Origin: Loripinus fragilis
Lineage: Eukaryota; Mollusca; Bivalvia; Lucinida; Lucinidae
NCBI GenBank assembly: GCA_964019695.1
Contig: OZ026521.1
Coordinates: forward strand, 34,728,774-34,792,773
Length of the DNA stretch: 64,000 bases
Direction: 5' to 3'
Shown here: positions 1 to 10,561 of the stretch, piece by piece
Numbering within the stretch: position 1 is the stretch's first letter
Layout of the letters: each line of letters begins with the position of its first letter
Notes under the pieces: model-generated
The model's database searches: none
What the model was told of the DNA's origin: nothing
The model's input: the letters and a program-made list of their open reading frames with translations, nothing else
Made by a program: the position numbers and the translations under genes

Positions 1-439
1 ACTCGATTTGAACATTTTTTTTTCGTATGCTTAAATCGTCGGACTTTAGACGTTGAAAGAAACTTGATGTTATATACGTGTTCAAGATACATGTAGTTCA
101 TAACACAGATGGTATTGATACGAGTACAGCTTTACGTTCACGCGTATGCGCAGGCTGATCTGAGGCTTTGCTGGTCGCACATACAACATTGTTGGAAATC
201 TCATGTTGCGGCTCATAGATATGAAGAATCCGGAGTGCCACAAGGGACTGGTTTATGATCTCTGATGTTTTTGTTCACCAGACTGTGCTAAATTACAAAT
301 ATGCCATTTCGCAGACGACTGTCTCCTTTTATATTTATTTCATACCGTCTATCGACACATTAAAATTATTAAAAAGACCACCAAATCGATGCTTCAAAAT
401 GACATTAAGGCACACGATGCGAGCTAAATAGTTTTGTGT
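1..439. other. No gene; dispersed repeat fragment
   Basis: The only recognisable part is 133-225 (GCGCAGGCTGATCTGAGGCT ...), a dispersed repeat that recurs at 2640-2715 and more weakly at 3845, 10130 and 27085. Confidence 0.5.
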
Positions 440-545
440 TTTACAACAGCAGATTCTAGGGCGAAGATTTGGCCAGTAAGATTAATTTAAGCCCCCGGAG
501 ACTTCGGCTGCTGTCTGTTCTAAGGCGGAGGTTCTGCTGTTGTTT
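440..545 (+). repeat. Module A of dispersed composite repeat
   Basis: ACAACAGCAGATTCTAGGGC ... TTCTAAGGCGGAGGTTCTGC, a ~105-bp unit with partly inverted ends (ACAACAGCAGA / TCTGCTGTTGT). It recurs at 1973, 18420 (minus), 34798 (minus), 35783, 45748 and 55478 (minus). Confidence 0.75.
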
Positions 546-1167
546 ATTGCACGACCCACAGGTGTGCACAATAATCACTGTGTAAGTCCATCCGTGCGTG
601 GTCAGTTAGTGAATATGCTCATAACTCTTGAACCACATGGTATATTTCGATAAAATTTTGCATACATATTATGCATGTCAACATTGTCTAACCACTGGCA
701 TGTGTGACAGCCTCTTTTGATAAATAAGGGTTTGCTGAGCATCAGTCGAGCGGGTTAAGTCAGTTAGCGAAAATGCTCATAAGTCTTGAAACACTTGGTA
801 TATTTGGATCAAGTTTTGCATATATTCATGTCAACATTGTCTAACCACTGGTATGTGTAACAGCCTCTCTTGATGGACGAGGGTTTGCTGAGCATCAGTC
901 GAGCCGGTTGTGGTCAGCTATTGAAAATGCTCATAACTCTTGAACCTTATAGTATATTTGGATCAAATTTTGCTTATTTGTTTTAGATTGTCCAGCCATT
1001 GGTATGCAAAACGGTTTTATTGTAATGTTGGCATGCATTTGTATGCAAAACGTGATCAAAATATACCATTAGGTTCAAGAGTTATGAGCATTTTTTTCAC
1101 TAACTGCTAACGGATGAGCGGACGGACTCGCATAGTGATTATAGTGCAGACCCAGGGGTCGTGCAAT
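546..1167. mobile_element. Inverted-end element containing T1 tandem units
   Basis: Left end ATTGCACGACCCACAGGTGT and right end (reverse complement ATTGCACGACCCCTGGGTCT) are inverted repeats of about 45 bp. Between them are three direct ~157-bp units (from about 601, 760 and 913) and one inverted partial unit (about 1025-1115). No coding capacity. Confidence 0.75.
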
Positions 1168-1178
1168 TGCACAGGATG

Positions 1179-1343
1179 CAATGGGTGAGTCCATTTGTCC
1201 ATCTGTTACCAGTTAGTGAAGATGCTCATAACTCTTGAACCAAATGGTATAACATTATTTTGATCAAATTTCGCATAGGTGCACATGTCAGCATTGTTTA
1301 ATCACTGACATGCGTAGCAGCCTTTTTTGAATGATGAGGCTTA
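1179..1343 (+). repeat. Further partial T1 unit
   Basis: CAGTTAGTGAAGATGCTCAT and AATCACTGACATGCGTAGCA match T1 units elsewhere; one copy only. Confidence 0.65.
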
Positions 1344-1397
1344 TATATAATTCCACAAACATAATTGCTTTCGCGCTACACAGTATATATAAAAAGA

Positions 1398-1490
1398 GTA
1401 TAATTAGGAAACCCACATTCACACACTGCAGACCAACCCACGGCACCATGAGGAAGAGACACAGAACACAATCTGCCAAATGACACCAAG
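1398..1490 (-). repeat. Module B of dispersed composite repeat
   Basis: Reverse complement of the TGCCGTGGGTTGGTCTGCAG module seen at 2450, with other copies at 14330, 34560 (minus), 46030 and 54965. Confidence 0.65.
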
Positions 1491-1492
1491 AA

Positions 1493-1646
1493 GTCTAACT
1501 CTGATGGCTCTGTTCTCTGATGGCCTTGTTTTAGGCCTAGGCAAGGCCATCAGAGAACAGAGCCATCAGAGTTAGACTAGCTCCAAGTATATGAAATGAC
1601 ACATTAATGAAAAATGTTTTAAGGACTTGAGCCAGTCTACATACAC
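1493..1646. mobile_element. Foldback MITE with a perfect 36-bp hairpin
   Basis: Arms 1493-1528 and 1542-1577 are exact reverse complements around a 13-base loop. The following segment to 1646 (GTTTTAAGGACTTGAGCCAG) matches the MITE at 3613-3772. Confidence 0.8.
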
Positions 1647-1796
1647 AGATACAGAACAAGTGCAAGAACACCCACTCATTACTTTTTTCTAAAGGTTATG
1701 CTTAGATATTAACGCAGCACTGAAACAACTTCCTCAATAAGAGTACTGGCAAGTTTGGTAGATATATGAAAATTTAGTATAATTCTGCTAGATGGT

Positions 1797-2515
1797 CAAA
1801 TTGTGTAGCTCAACTTGAGGTTTTCTTTAGCCCTGACTATCAGATCTAGGAGTCGAGTGCCATGTTTGTGTATTTCGTCATAGTGTGTTAATTTGATTAG
1901 ATTGTTTTTCTGTGATATGACGCATTGCATAAGATAGGAAACCTCCAGGCAAGCTAAACACATTTTGTGTTTTAACAACAACAGAATCTAGGGCGAAGAT
2001 TTGGCGCAAGTAAATGCATTAAGCTCCTCTCCGATAGCCTAGGCTGCTTTCCGTTCTAAGGCGGTGGTTCTGTTGTTGATGATTTATTGTTAAATAATCC
2101 TCTGATTGCTTGCGGTGGTTTTGTGTTTGGTCATTGTTTTATTATGCATTACTTACTGTCCTTTCTAGTTTTGTAATCATCTTGAGGGCTGGCTGCTTTA
2201 CTTTAATTGTCTTGTGTATATCATGCTTTTGTGTCTGTTCATTGCTGCCTTGTGGTCACCTGCTGTGAAAGGACTGACCTCTTGGCGCTCGTGTGTGATG
2301 TTTAATTGTATTTTTGTCACTTTCCCATGTGGTATCCTGGTTCAGGTGTGGTAATTGATTGTATCGATACTTGATCTTTGCCACCTTTCTTACTTTTCCT
2401 GATGTCTTGTGACTGTTATTGTTCTGTGGCTCTTCCTCCCAGTGCCGTGGGTTGGTCTGCAGTGTGTGATTGTGATATTTCCTGATCATACTCACTTACT
2501 ATTCTGGTAAAATCA
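1797..2515 (+). repeat. Composite dispersed repeat, near full length
   Basis: About 720 bp with recurring blocks in order: AGCTCAACTTGAGGTTTTCT, module A (1973-2078), GGCTGCTTTACTTTAATTGT, ATTGATTGTATCGATACTTG, and module B ending TTTCCTGATCATACTCACTT. The minus-strand copy at 34540-35045 keeps the outer blocks in the same order. No RT or transposase motif; the class (SINE-like or MITE-like) is unclear. Confidence 0.7.
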
Positions 2516-3612
2516 GCTAGCATTTATATTTATATCTCTTCTATTACTCTAGCGACCATGTCTCATCACTATCAGATGTAAGTAAAGAGTTTGAATTGTC
2601 TGAGACTATTCAAGCGACTAGATAAGTCTCTGGTCAGACTTCGCGTATGCACAGGCTGATCTGAGGCTTTGCTAGTAGCACATACTACATTGTTAGAAAT
2701 CTCATGGCACGGCTCATTTGTCTTTATCAATACGACATAGTTCCACAATTAATCTTGTGGAAGAGAAGTAGAGAAGACGGATCCGAGTTGGCCATTGCAG
2801 CTCAATAAACATGTATCCTAAACATTACTATTAGTGTTGTGCCACCTCTTACAGGTCCAGCTGGCTTCTGTCCTCTGTACTCTCTCTAATTTTTGGATCG
2901 AGTTTTAGAATTAGGGTTCCAAATATTATTACTGTATACTCCAATATACTACTGGGTTGTTACAACATTTTGTACGCAACTTCTTTAGCACTTTTAGGTG
3001 AAAACGTAAAATTTCTGCGAAGGAAACCTCAATATTTAGTTGCTTTGAACAAGATATCACAAAAGTGTTGACCAAAATCCATGCTCTCTATGATAGTTAT
3101 TTTGTGGACTGAAGATTTTCCAAAGTTTGCTGGTGTAGTGTGTCGTCAAAAGGATTTGTTTGTGTGAATGATGCATAGTAGACTAGATACTTGTCTGCTG
3201 ATAATTTTTGTGTGTAAATACATTTTTGTAATCATATTTTATCTTCTATATATAGTATATTTATTGCTAGACTATTTATATACTATTACTTTTCTGGAAT
3301 AGTTTGATTTTGAGTATTAGCAGATTAGAGAAATGCAAATGTTCTTCCAGAAGTGATTGATATGTAATTGGTATAAAATTGGCAATGTCTAATCTTAAGA
3401 TGGCCAGATAAGAAGACCCAGCATCAATTTGTTTATCTATAGCAGCAACCTAATGACAAATCACAGCTTCAAGCTCTTAAACTGCATTTATATATTCATA
3501 TGCTTAGTTAGAGTGATAAGTTTTAGTGTGTGGAATTCTTTTTTTTAGTTCATGAAAACGACATTTTGAATTGACATGTGTGCCAAAAGAGGACTCAATA
3601 TTAGGCATCTGA
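2516..3612. other. AT-rich stretch without a gene
   Basis: Holds the dispersed repeat at 2640-2715 (CACAGGCTGATCTGAGGCTT). The rest shows no coding or structural signal. Confidence 0.5.
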
Positions 3613-3772
3613 TTAGACTGGCTCCAGTCCTTAAAACAATATTTCATCAATGTGTCATATCATATACTTGTAGTCAGTCTATCTTAAAACAGAGCCATCA
3701 GAGATAGACTGGCTACAAGCATATAATATGACACATTGATGAAAATTGTTTTAAGGACTGGAGCCAGTCTAG
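3613..3772. mobile_element. Foldback MITE
   Basis: Inverted arms of about 65-70 bp: ACTGGCTCCAGTCCTTAAAA at the left and its reverse complement TTTTAAGGACTGGAGCCAGT at the right. The centre contains GAGCCATCAGAGATAGACTG, as in the 1493-1646 copy. Confidence 0.8.
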
Positions 3773-4019
3773 CATCTGATCAGTGTTTACTAGAAGGTAC
3801 ACGGATACGTGTAGTTTACAGACGCATTATTTCCTAATGTCAGCTTATAAGCCAACATTGATCTGAGTCTTCGCTGGCAATATTTGAAATTTTGTTGGTT
3901 TGTCATGCATGGACCGCTAATTTGTCATTATATTAACATACGCACGTACGCACGAAAACATGGACCAAAGCAATATTTCCCTGAAACTCGATACGGGTAC
4001 ACGAATACCGTCATATCAG

Positions 4020-4273
4020 ACATCAACCACCAGCCAAGCGACATCAACACGCAAGAAGCCGTAGATAGCATACTTGCTGACTGCCAGCATGGTTTCCGAA
4101 GTTAGAGGTCTCGCGAGATCAAATTGTTGAAAGTTGTGCACGTTGCCACAAGTAACATGAATGGTGCCGTGAAAAGTGGACACACGCGAACAGATTGCAT
4201 CATCATGGATTTCGCAGAGGCCTTTGACATGGTACCACACAGCCCGCCAGACAAGAGGCTATCATACACACTC

Positions 4274-4304
<31 letters not shown>

Positions 4305-4315
4305 TTGTGATGTAA
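4020..4315 (+). pseudogene. LINE reverse-transcriptase fragment
   Basis: The reading ILADCQHGFRS (to 4104) continues after one frameshift into RSREIKLLKVVH and then DCIIMDFAEAFDMVPHS at about 4195-4245. QHGFR and D-F-x-x-A-F-D-x-V-P-H are reverse-transcriptase motifs of Jockey/CR1-type non-LTR retrotransposons. In this family the second carries the first catalytic Asp. The remainder of the RT domain is missing; a GGCA microsatellite follows directly. Dead fragment with no endonuclease part visible. Confidence 0.75.
4278..4303 (+). repeat. (GGCA)n microsatellite
   Basis: Six or so GGCA units directly after the LINE fragment. Confidence 0.9.
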
Positions 4316-4364
4316 TATACACTGAAACGAAGTTATAAGTGGCTGCTTTTCAGTTTCATTTTTC

Positions 4365-4577
4365 TGCAGGGCCGTAGGAATAGGGGGGGGGCACGGGGGG
4401 CCGTGCCCCGCAATAATTTGCACAAATATGCCCCCCCCCCCCAAAAAAAAAATTATGTGTGCCCCCCCAAAAATTTATGTGTGCCCCCCAAAAAAATTTA
4501 TGTGTGCCGCCCCCCCCCCCCAAAAAATTTTTATGTGTGCCCCCCCAATCTGTAATTGCTTCCTACGGGCCTGTTCT
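4365..4577. mobile_element. C-tract MITE with inverted ends
   Basis: Ends CAGGGCCGTAGGAA and TTCCTACGGGCCTG are inverted. The inside has four or five units of a poly-C tract followed by an A-run and TTTATGTGTG, each about 30-35 bp. Confidence 0.7.
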
Positions 4578-5723
4578 GACTAAGCGCTGATGATATTGAA
4601 ATGATTATTGTCCAAATATGTGCATTTTAATGGACTACTTTGGAAGATTTTTCTATCACTTCACGATTTTGGGGTTTAAAAATGCAAACAATAACTTTCT
4701 GAAGAAAATAAGCAGTTTGAGTGCATTTTATTTGATCTAATTGAGGTACAGGTGAGTACAAACCTTGAAAAACACCATTAAACACTTGATTTTTTTCTTT
4801 TGACAGATTTTTTATGATTTTTTTTTAAAAAAGCTCATTTTTCTGCAGTTTCCAATATTTTCGAAAATCATTAGCTGCACATATTAAAATCATTGTAAAT
4901 GTTTTATTCTATGTGAACTTGTTTGACTAGATACAATACAGCTTGATCAGCTCATTTTTCTAACAATAATGTTTTCAAGACTGGTGTCTACTTCCGGTTT
5001 TAACGTGCAACTAAAGGTCATTCAAATGGCATATGTAAAAGATTGTATATTTTTTTAAGTAAAATTCATAATGAATAATCGGTGAAAATTCCAATGCCGT
5101 GCTGCGGATAATAAAGCATACAGAGCAATGCAAAGTTTATATCTGGTAGTGGCTGTCTTCATGTTTACGTAGAAGAGAAATGGAGAGTTCAATTGTTACA
5201 AACCTTTTGTTAACTTTTCATCTTACAGCACAGCTGTTATTAACAGCTTCAGACTAATTAAAATATAAATGGATAACCTATTTGAGGAATATTTTATATA
5301 ACACTAAAATGTGACTTTTTGAAGTGAGGGTACCTATATCCGGACTTCGTCTGTGCAAGATCTACCGGTCATTTCATTCTGCAATACTTTCGACCTTCAT
5401 TCAGCTTGCATTTGTCACTAAGATCTTTGTTTTGTCTACTTTTGAGTGACCATTTTACACAGGTTTTACTGTATACACTTATTTTTGACACTCCTGAAAA
5501 TCTTGGCGTTAATCAATGGACTAGAAAGAAATTCACCTTTAGTACTCTCAGGGGCACTTTTATTTATGGTTGTGATGCTTGTTTTCCAGCAATATTAATA
5601 GAAAAAGTTGATCGGTCTTAGACTTCGGAATGGAGATCAACTGCTAGAGCACCAATGAATTTATTTTTAAACGAAGGACAATAACTCTTGATGGAGACAT
5701 GTGGCGATTTGGACCGTCAGAGA
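4578..5723. other. No gene recognised
   Basis: AT-rich. Short frames at 5406 and 5688 have no domain; the latter runs into the motif-dense arm and is incidental. Confidence 0.45.
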
Positions 5724-6499
5724 CCAGGTCACACTCGCCGGTTCCACTACGGATCAAATCTCACGGATGACCCCGGAAATTCCATTTTCCGTAGACCGAT
5801 ACGGATGCCCAATGGTGTGGCTACGAGTTTTGACGTATCTACAAAGGATAAGATAGAAAAGAAGCCTTTTGGTGACATGATTTATACGGTTTGTTACGGT
5901 CTAATATGGTCTAGTAAGGAACGCCACGGTTTAATACGAGAATGACACGGTTAAATACGGAACGACACGTGTCAAGGCGTGTGCACTTCGGATGATGAAC
6001 GATTTGCTACGGTGCAAATAAGGGTTAGTACGGATAAGAAGGGTCTGAAGCGGGTTAATACGAACCGCCACGGACCTAACCCGACAACCAGTCCGTACAT
6101 ACAAAACTGCCTTCAGGGTTTGAAATTTTCAGGTGAGTGATCCAGGGTAACGTGATCTTCTTGTTTTATAACTTTAACTGAATGTAGAAAAAAATTGGTT
6201 CTTCTCAAAAGTCTTTGGCGATTTGGACAAATTGTGTTAAGAGATGATTGTAATTATAAACTGTCAGTGTTGGGTGGTAAACAGATAAGAACCTGATCAG
6301 ACTGCATCATATAATCAGTTTGAGCCGGGTCTGAACCGTTCCATTTCAGTCACAAATAGTATTGATTCAGGATATTCTGGAGTTTTCTTGCTGCATAGGC
6401 TTGGCTCTAGCATCTGCTGTTTACCTTAAAAAAATATCAAGCCCTTCAGGCATACCCAAATTTGTTTGTTATTTTAGCATATTCGAGAACAGTATTCCA

Positions 6500-6720
6500 A
6501 TTCAGAATATTTACTTTTAATAGACCTTAATATGACCCACAAAAATAGCGGTGACCTCCAATATTATCCACACAAAATTCATACGCTTCAAAATATTCAT
6601 TTTTCTGAAAACCTCCAAAATTATCCAGCTTCAAAATATTTACGCCAAAATAATGACCAAGCCTATGTGTACATATAAATACCAGAGTACACCCCAAACG
6701 TGTGTGTACGTGCACTGTTG
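6500..6720 (-). repeat. Fragment of the 'ATATTTTTTGGGG' family
   Basis: Diverged minus-strand relative of 15560-15905 (CAAAATATTCATTTTTCTGA, AATGACCAAGCCTATGTGTA). Confidence 0.55.
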
Positions 6721-7153
6721 GTGGTCTTCTGTAAAAGTACTTGGCCAGGACAATAGGGAAAATGTATCTGAAGCATTAAGAAATTATGTATGGCTTAGAT
6801 ATAAAATATATGTTTATGTTTAGAAATTCATGTTGCTGACAACCTGTCTGGTTTGAAAATGCATCCGATTCGTCCAATCCCATGCAAGTGGCGATTTTCG
6901 TCACTTGATGGCATTGATTTCAAATAGTAACTTAGGACCCAGATAAGGTCTGACAAAGTGTCAGGCCTGCTCTGGATCAAAACTGTTTGACACTGGTGGA
7001 ATTCCTGAAAGATTTGTTTTAAAAGTGGACTTTTTAAAAAAAATCAGCAGGCAACAAAAAAGAGACTCAAATCACCCAGCATGCAAAAGCAAAAAAAAAA
7101 AAAATTGAAAAGTAAGCACAAAGCTAGTTCAGACTATGTGAGCCTCATCACGA

Positions 7154-7396
7154 GGGGTGCACGACATTTCGCCTAAACACTCCTAGGACTAGAGTCTGTG
7201 CTATTTATAGAACTCCATAAGGCTGCTATGTAAACCTGATCAGATCTGATCTATTTATTTACCCTAGTCGTAGGAGTGTAAACCCATTTCGTCGAATAAA
7301 CACTTCGTCTAATCCGACAATTAATCTAAAAAGTCAGTCTGGTACGACATTTCGTCGAAAAAAAACTTAAGGAGTTTAGACGTAATGTCGCACCTT
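7154..7396. mobile_element. MITE with TTCGTC/GACGAA motifs
   Basis: Inverted ends GGTGCACGACATTTCGCCTA and GTTTAGACGTAATGTCGCACC; the inside repeats ATTTCGTCGA and TCGTCTAA. Related motif-rich sequence recurs at 7885-8022 (TTTAGACGAA, CGACGAAATG). Confidence 0.65.
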
Positions 7397-7480
7397 TGTT
7401 ATTTTTTGTCTTTTTTTATTTTCTCACTTTTTTCCTCCAATGTCTGTTGTCCGCCCTATTGATTTCACTACATCACTAAA

Positions 7481-7835
7481 ATGGAAGAAGTGCAGTTCTG
7501 TACTAGCAACAGGGATACCCTAAAATAGCCTAAAATGCTTTGATTATTCCAAAGATCGTATCTATAAGAAACATACTTACTGGAAGTGTGTAGATAGGAA
7601 ATGCCAGGGGTGTTTGACCACAAAGAACTATCAGGTGATAAAAGAAACTGAACACAATCTTCATGGGCCAAACCAACCAGATCTGGTGTCTATGGCAAGA
7701 ATAAAGGACGCTGTATCTTTGGAACCACTGTCACGTCTGGTAAATCAAGAATTACAGGATGAGAGCACCCACGAAAGTGCAGGTTATCTACCTCGGCTTG
7801 CAACCGTTAAGGTTTTGTTTGTCACTGTCAAATAA
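7481..7835 (+). pseudogene. FLYWCH-type zinc-finger gene fragment, broken by a 10-bp duplication
   Basis: An ATG at 7481 opens with MEEVQF, then after a frame break the reading continues with YWKC (7578-7589), two more Cys codons and EHNLH. This order of aromatic residue, WxC, Cys and paired His is the FLYWCH zinc finger, a DNA-binding domain common in Mutator-like transposons and genes derived from them. The break coincides with a direct 10-bp repeat (CCTAAAATAG at 7519-7528, then CCTAAAATGC); one copy fewer restores the frame. The reading ends at TAA 7833-7835, which overlaps an AATAAA. Downstream of the finger about 45 residues remain with no recognised domain. It sits inside the inverted motif-dense arms at 5724-6113 and 8521-8963, so it is probably transposon cargo. 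Confidence 0.6.
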
Positions 7836-9172
7836 AGATAAGCCTTCGTAGATCACTTGTCTTTCTTTACCATGATATGTGTAAACAAAATTTAGACGGA
7901 AAAAATTCAGACAAAAACATTTAGACATTTTTAGACGAATTTAGAGACTTTTCGATGAAATTTAGACAAAATGTCGTATTCGACGAAATGTCCTTTAGAC
8001 GAAATAGGTTTAGACGAAACGCCATGGATCCCATCACGAGAAACCTGTCTTCAGAAATGGAAAAATCAGCCGTTTTTCTCGCGTCGAGGTCGATGTATAC
8101 CCTCTTGGAGGTACTTTTTAACATATTGCAGAATGGGGAAAATCAAAGAGGAGAGTAGTAATACGTATGTGTCAGCACATGGAAGTTTGGTTCTTTAACC
8201 CTTTATGTTCTAATGGATTATCTCATACAGATTGATAAAATTAAGATGGAATTGTTCATTGTATATCTATATAATAGGAGATTACAGGCCACATCTTCCA
8301 AATTTTTATGTGATTATTTTTACCTTAACAAACAGTTCATATCCTGATGAAATACAGCATTTTGCGGCATTGCATAGTGGTCTTCACTGTTTGTCAAAGT
8401 ACTCATTAAGGAGTCAAATGCCATCCATGTATAGCTATCCATTGTAGCCCAAGACGGGAAGGGCAAACAGGATAGCTCTGTATGGCAAGACCAAACTGAA
8501 TCTCCTTGTCTAGCTAATTCGTTATAAACCGTCGTGGACCCTACTCATTCCGGTATCACGTAGCAAACCGGTTCTAATCCCTATCTTTCCGTAATGCGAT
8601 TATTTGAGATCGTACCGTTCCGTAACAAACCTTAGCCAATACGTGATGTTACCGTTATGGTTCGTATTTAAACCGTTGACATCCTTGGCGACTTTTTAGA
8701 CTACGAATAAGTAAGGACTAGTACGGTTTAAATACGGACTAAAGCGGATCAGTACGTTCTAACACGGTTTAGTAAGGATGTGCTACGGTTGTTTGATCCG
8801 TGGTCAAATTTTGAACATGTTCAAAAACTGTCAAGGATGTACAAGTACTACTACGTATGATTACGGATGCAACACGGAAAAGTACGCACCAATACGGATT
8901 GCCACGAATGATGCCGGATCGTAACCGTGGCTAATCCGGCGTCCAATCCGTGAATGTGTGACCTGGGCATAAGCGAGACATTTAGTGTTATAGAGCATTG
9001 TGTCCATGTGTCGTAACGTTCCAACTGAAAAATTACTCGAATTAGAGACCATGCAGATATCCCATAGATAACCTTTGCACTCGAAAGGTGCAGTCGTCGC
9101 GTGGTGGTTGAAGTCGACGCGTGCACAAAATAGTGTACCAAGCTGTTTAAAAGGGTAATATTTTGGTCAATA

Positions 9173-9296
9173 TTTTACTTCTGAAAATATTCATCGCAAA
9201 ATATTGTCACTTATAAATCAAGCTATGTATCTGCTTAACATTCTTTTGTGGGTTGAGTGATAGTCGCTACCGCGATGTATATTTTCAGAAGTAACA
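9173..9296. mobile_element. Small foldback element
   Basis: TTACTTCTGAAAATATTCATCGC on the left is inverted as GCGATGTATATTTTCAGAAGTAA on the right, with a ~75-bp spacer. Confidence 0.65.
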
Positions 9297-10560
9297 AGAA
9301 ATATCTTTAAAAAAGATATTCGGCGGCTCTCAAATACTTACAATTTTAACACAACTAAGTGACGAAATCCCCTTATACTCACTGTCTTTGCATGCTGGAA
9401 AAGGATGTTCCGTCTAAAACCAGCGAATTTGGAAGTTGTGCTATGTTTCTGGTCTCTCTTTTGCTTGGTGCTCTTTTCGCTGAGCGATATGCATCTGAAT
9501 CGTTCCAAATTTTAGGCACTTCACCAGCAAAGGCTAGGGAACAATGTTATTAGTCCTAATGTTTTTAAGAACACGGGAGATTTTGACGATAAATGTATGT
9601 ACTGAAACAAACTGAAAACCCGGAAAAAACATGCCATATTGTTGTTGTTGTTGTCACATAGGCTAGATTCTGCCCGTCTCAGATCTCAACTTGGAATAGT
9701 TTTCAAGTCTTAAATGGTTTACACTTTCACCACTCTATTTACATATTATGAATGTCTCTATTTACAGAAAAAATACTGATATACCAAATCACTTTTGTGT
9801 GGAACTAACTGCTATAACCTTTCTATTTCCTGTGGCACCTCGCCATAGCAATGGTCGGGGAATAAATACATGTAGACTCAAAAACTGATCGACTAGCTCC
9901 CAGTAAGCACGTAAAATCCAACTACTCTGGCCTGCCAGAAAAACACCACCCGAAAAGCGTTCTGCTGGCGGGCCCATAGTGGCCTGAGATTTGGTGCTGG
10001 CTGTTTGCAAGTTAGCCCCGGGAAGTTAGCCTTATATGATACATGTTCGTCTGACATACATGTAGTTAAAGAAACTAGAGCTTGTGCTTGTCATCTTCCT
10101 AAAGGAAATAGCAAAATACGCTGATACATGTACAGCTGCGAAGGTTGATCTGAGTCTAAGTGTAGGATTATGGGTTGCGGGCACATTCAAATTGTAGGAA
10201 ATTATGTGCCATTATTTACCGTTAAATATCCATCCCCATTATAACCTCTTTTTTTAAGATACACCTTTTTTCACAAAGATGTATCTTGTTAAGCGCTATT
10301 AATAGACATTATAACGTGGGCTTTTTGGCTGTCTATTTATAACGCACCATGTTGTCTGATTAAAGAGAGACTCTGCCGATAGCTACACTGTCCTTGTAAA
10401 AACATGCATTTACCGGTCAGAGCAAGCTTTGCACGTATTTACTCGCCTGAACCCTGAGGTTACTCTCTAATTCGCGATGAATTTTACGCCCTTGTATATA
10501 ATGTAATGCATTAAATACACTTGTTATATTTGTTTTAGAAATAGACTAGACCTAATAATT
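9297..10560. other. No gene recognised
   Basis: Short frames at 9359 (+) and 9789 (-) lack any domain or splice context. 10130-10205 is a fragment of the TTGATCTGAGTC dispersed repeat. Confidence 0.45.
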
Positions 10561-10561
10561 T

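Larger units (their letters stand above)
5724..8963. mobile_element. 3.2-kb element with long, motif-dense inverted arms
   Basis: Left arm 5724-6113 starts CCAGGTCACAC; the right arm 8521-8963 ends with its reverse complement GTGTGACCTGG. Both arms are filled with short spaced words (TACGG, CACGG, GGTTTAATACGG and variants; reverse complements on the right). The alignment is of word content more than base by base. The interior contains the FLYWCH pseudogene, a smaller TTCGTC-motif MITE (7154-7396) and a G/C-tract MITE fragment (6500-6720). No clear target duplication. A Mutator-like origin is inferred from the FLYWCH domain and long arms. Confidence 0.6.
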
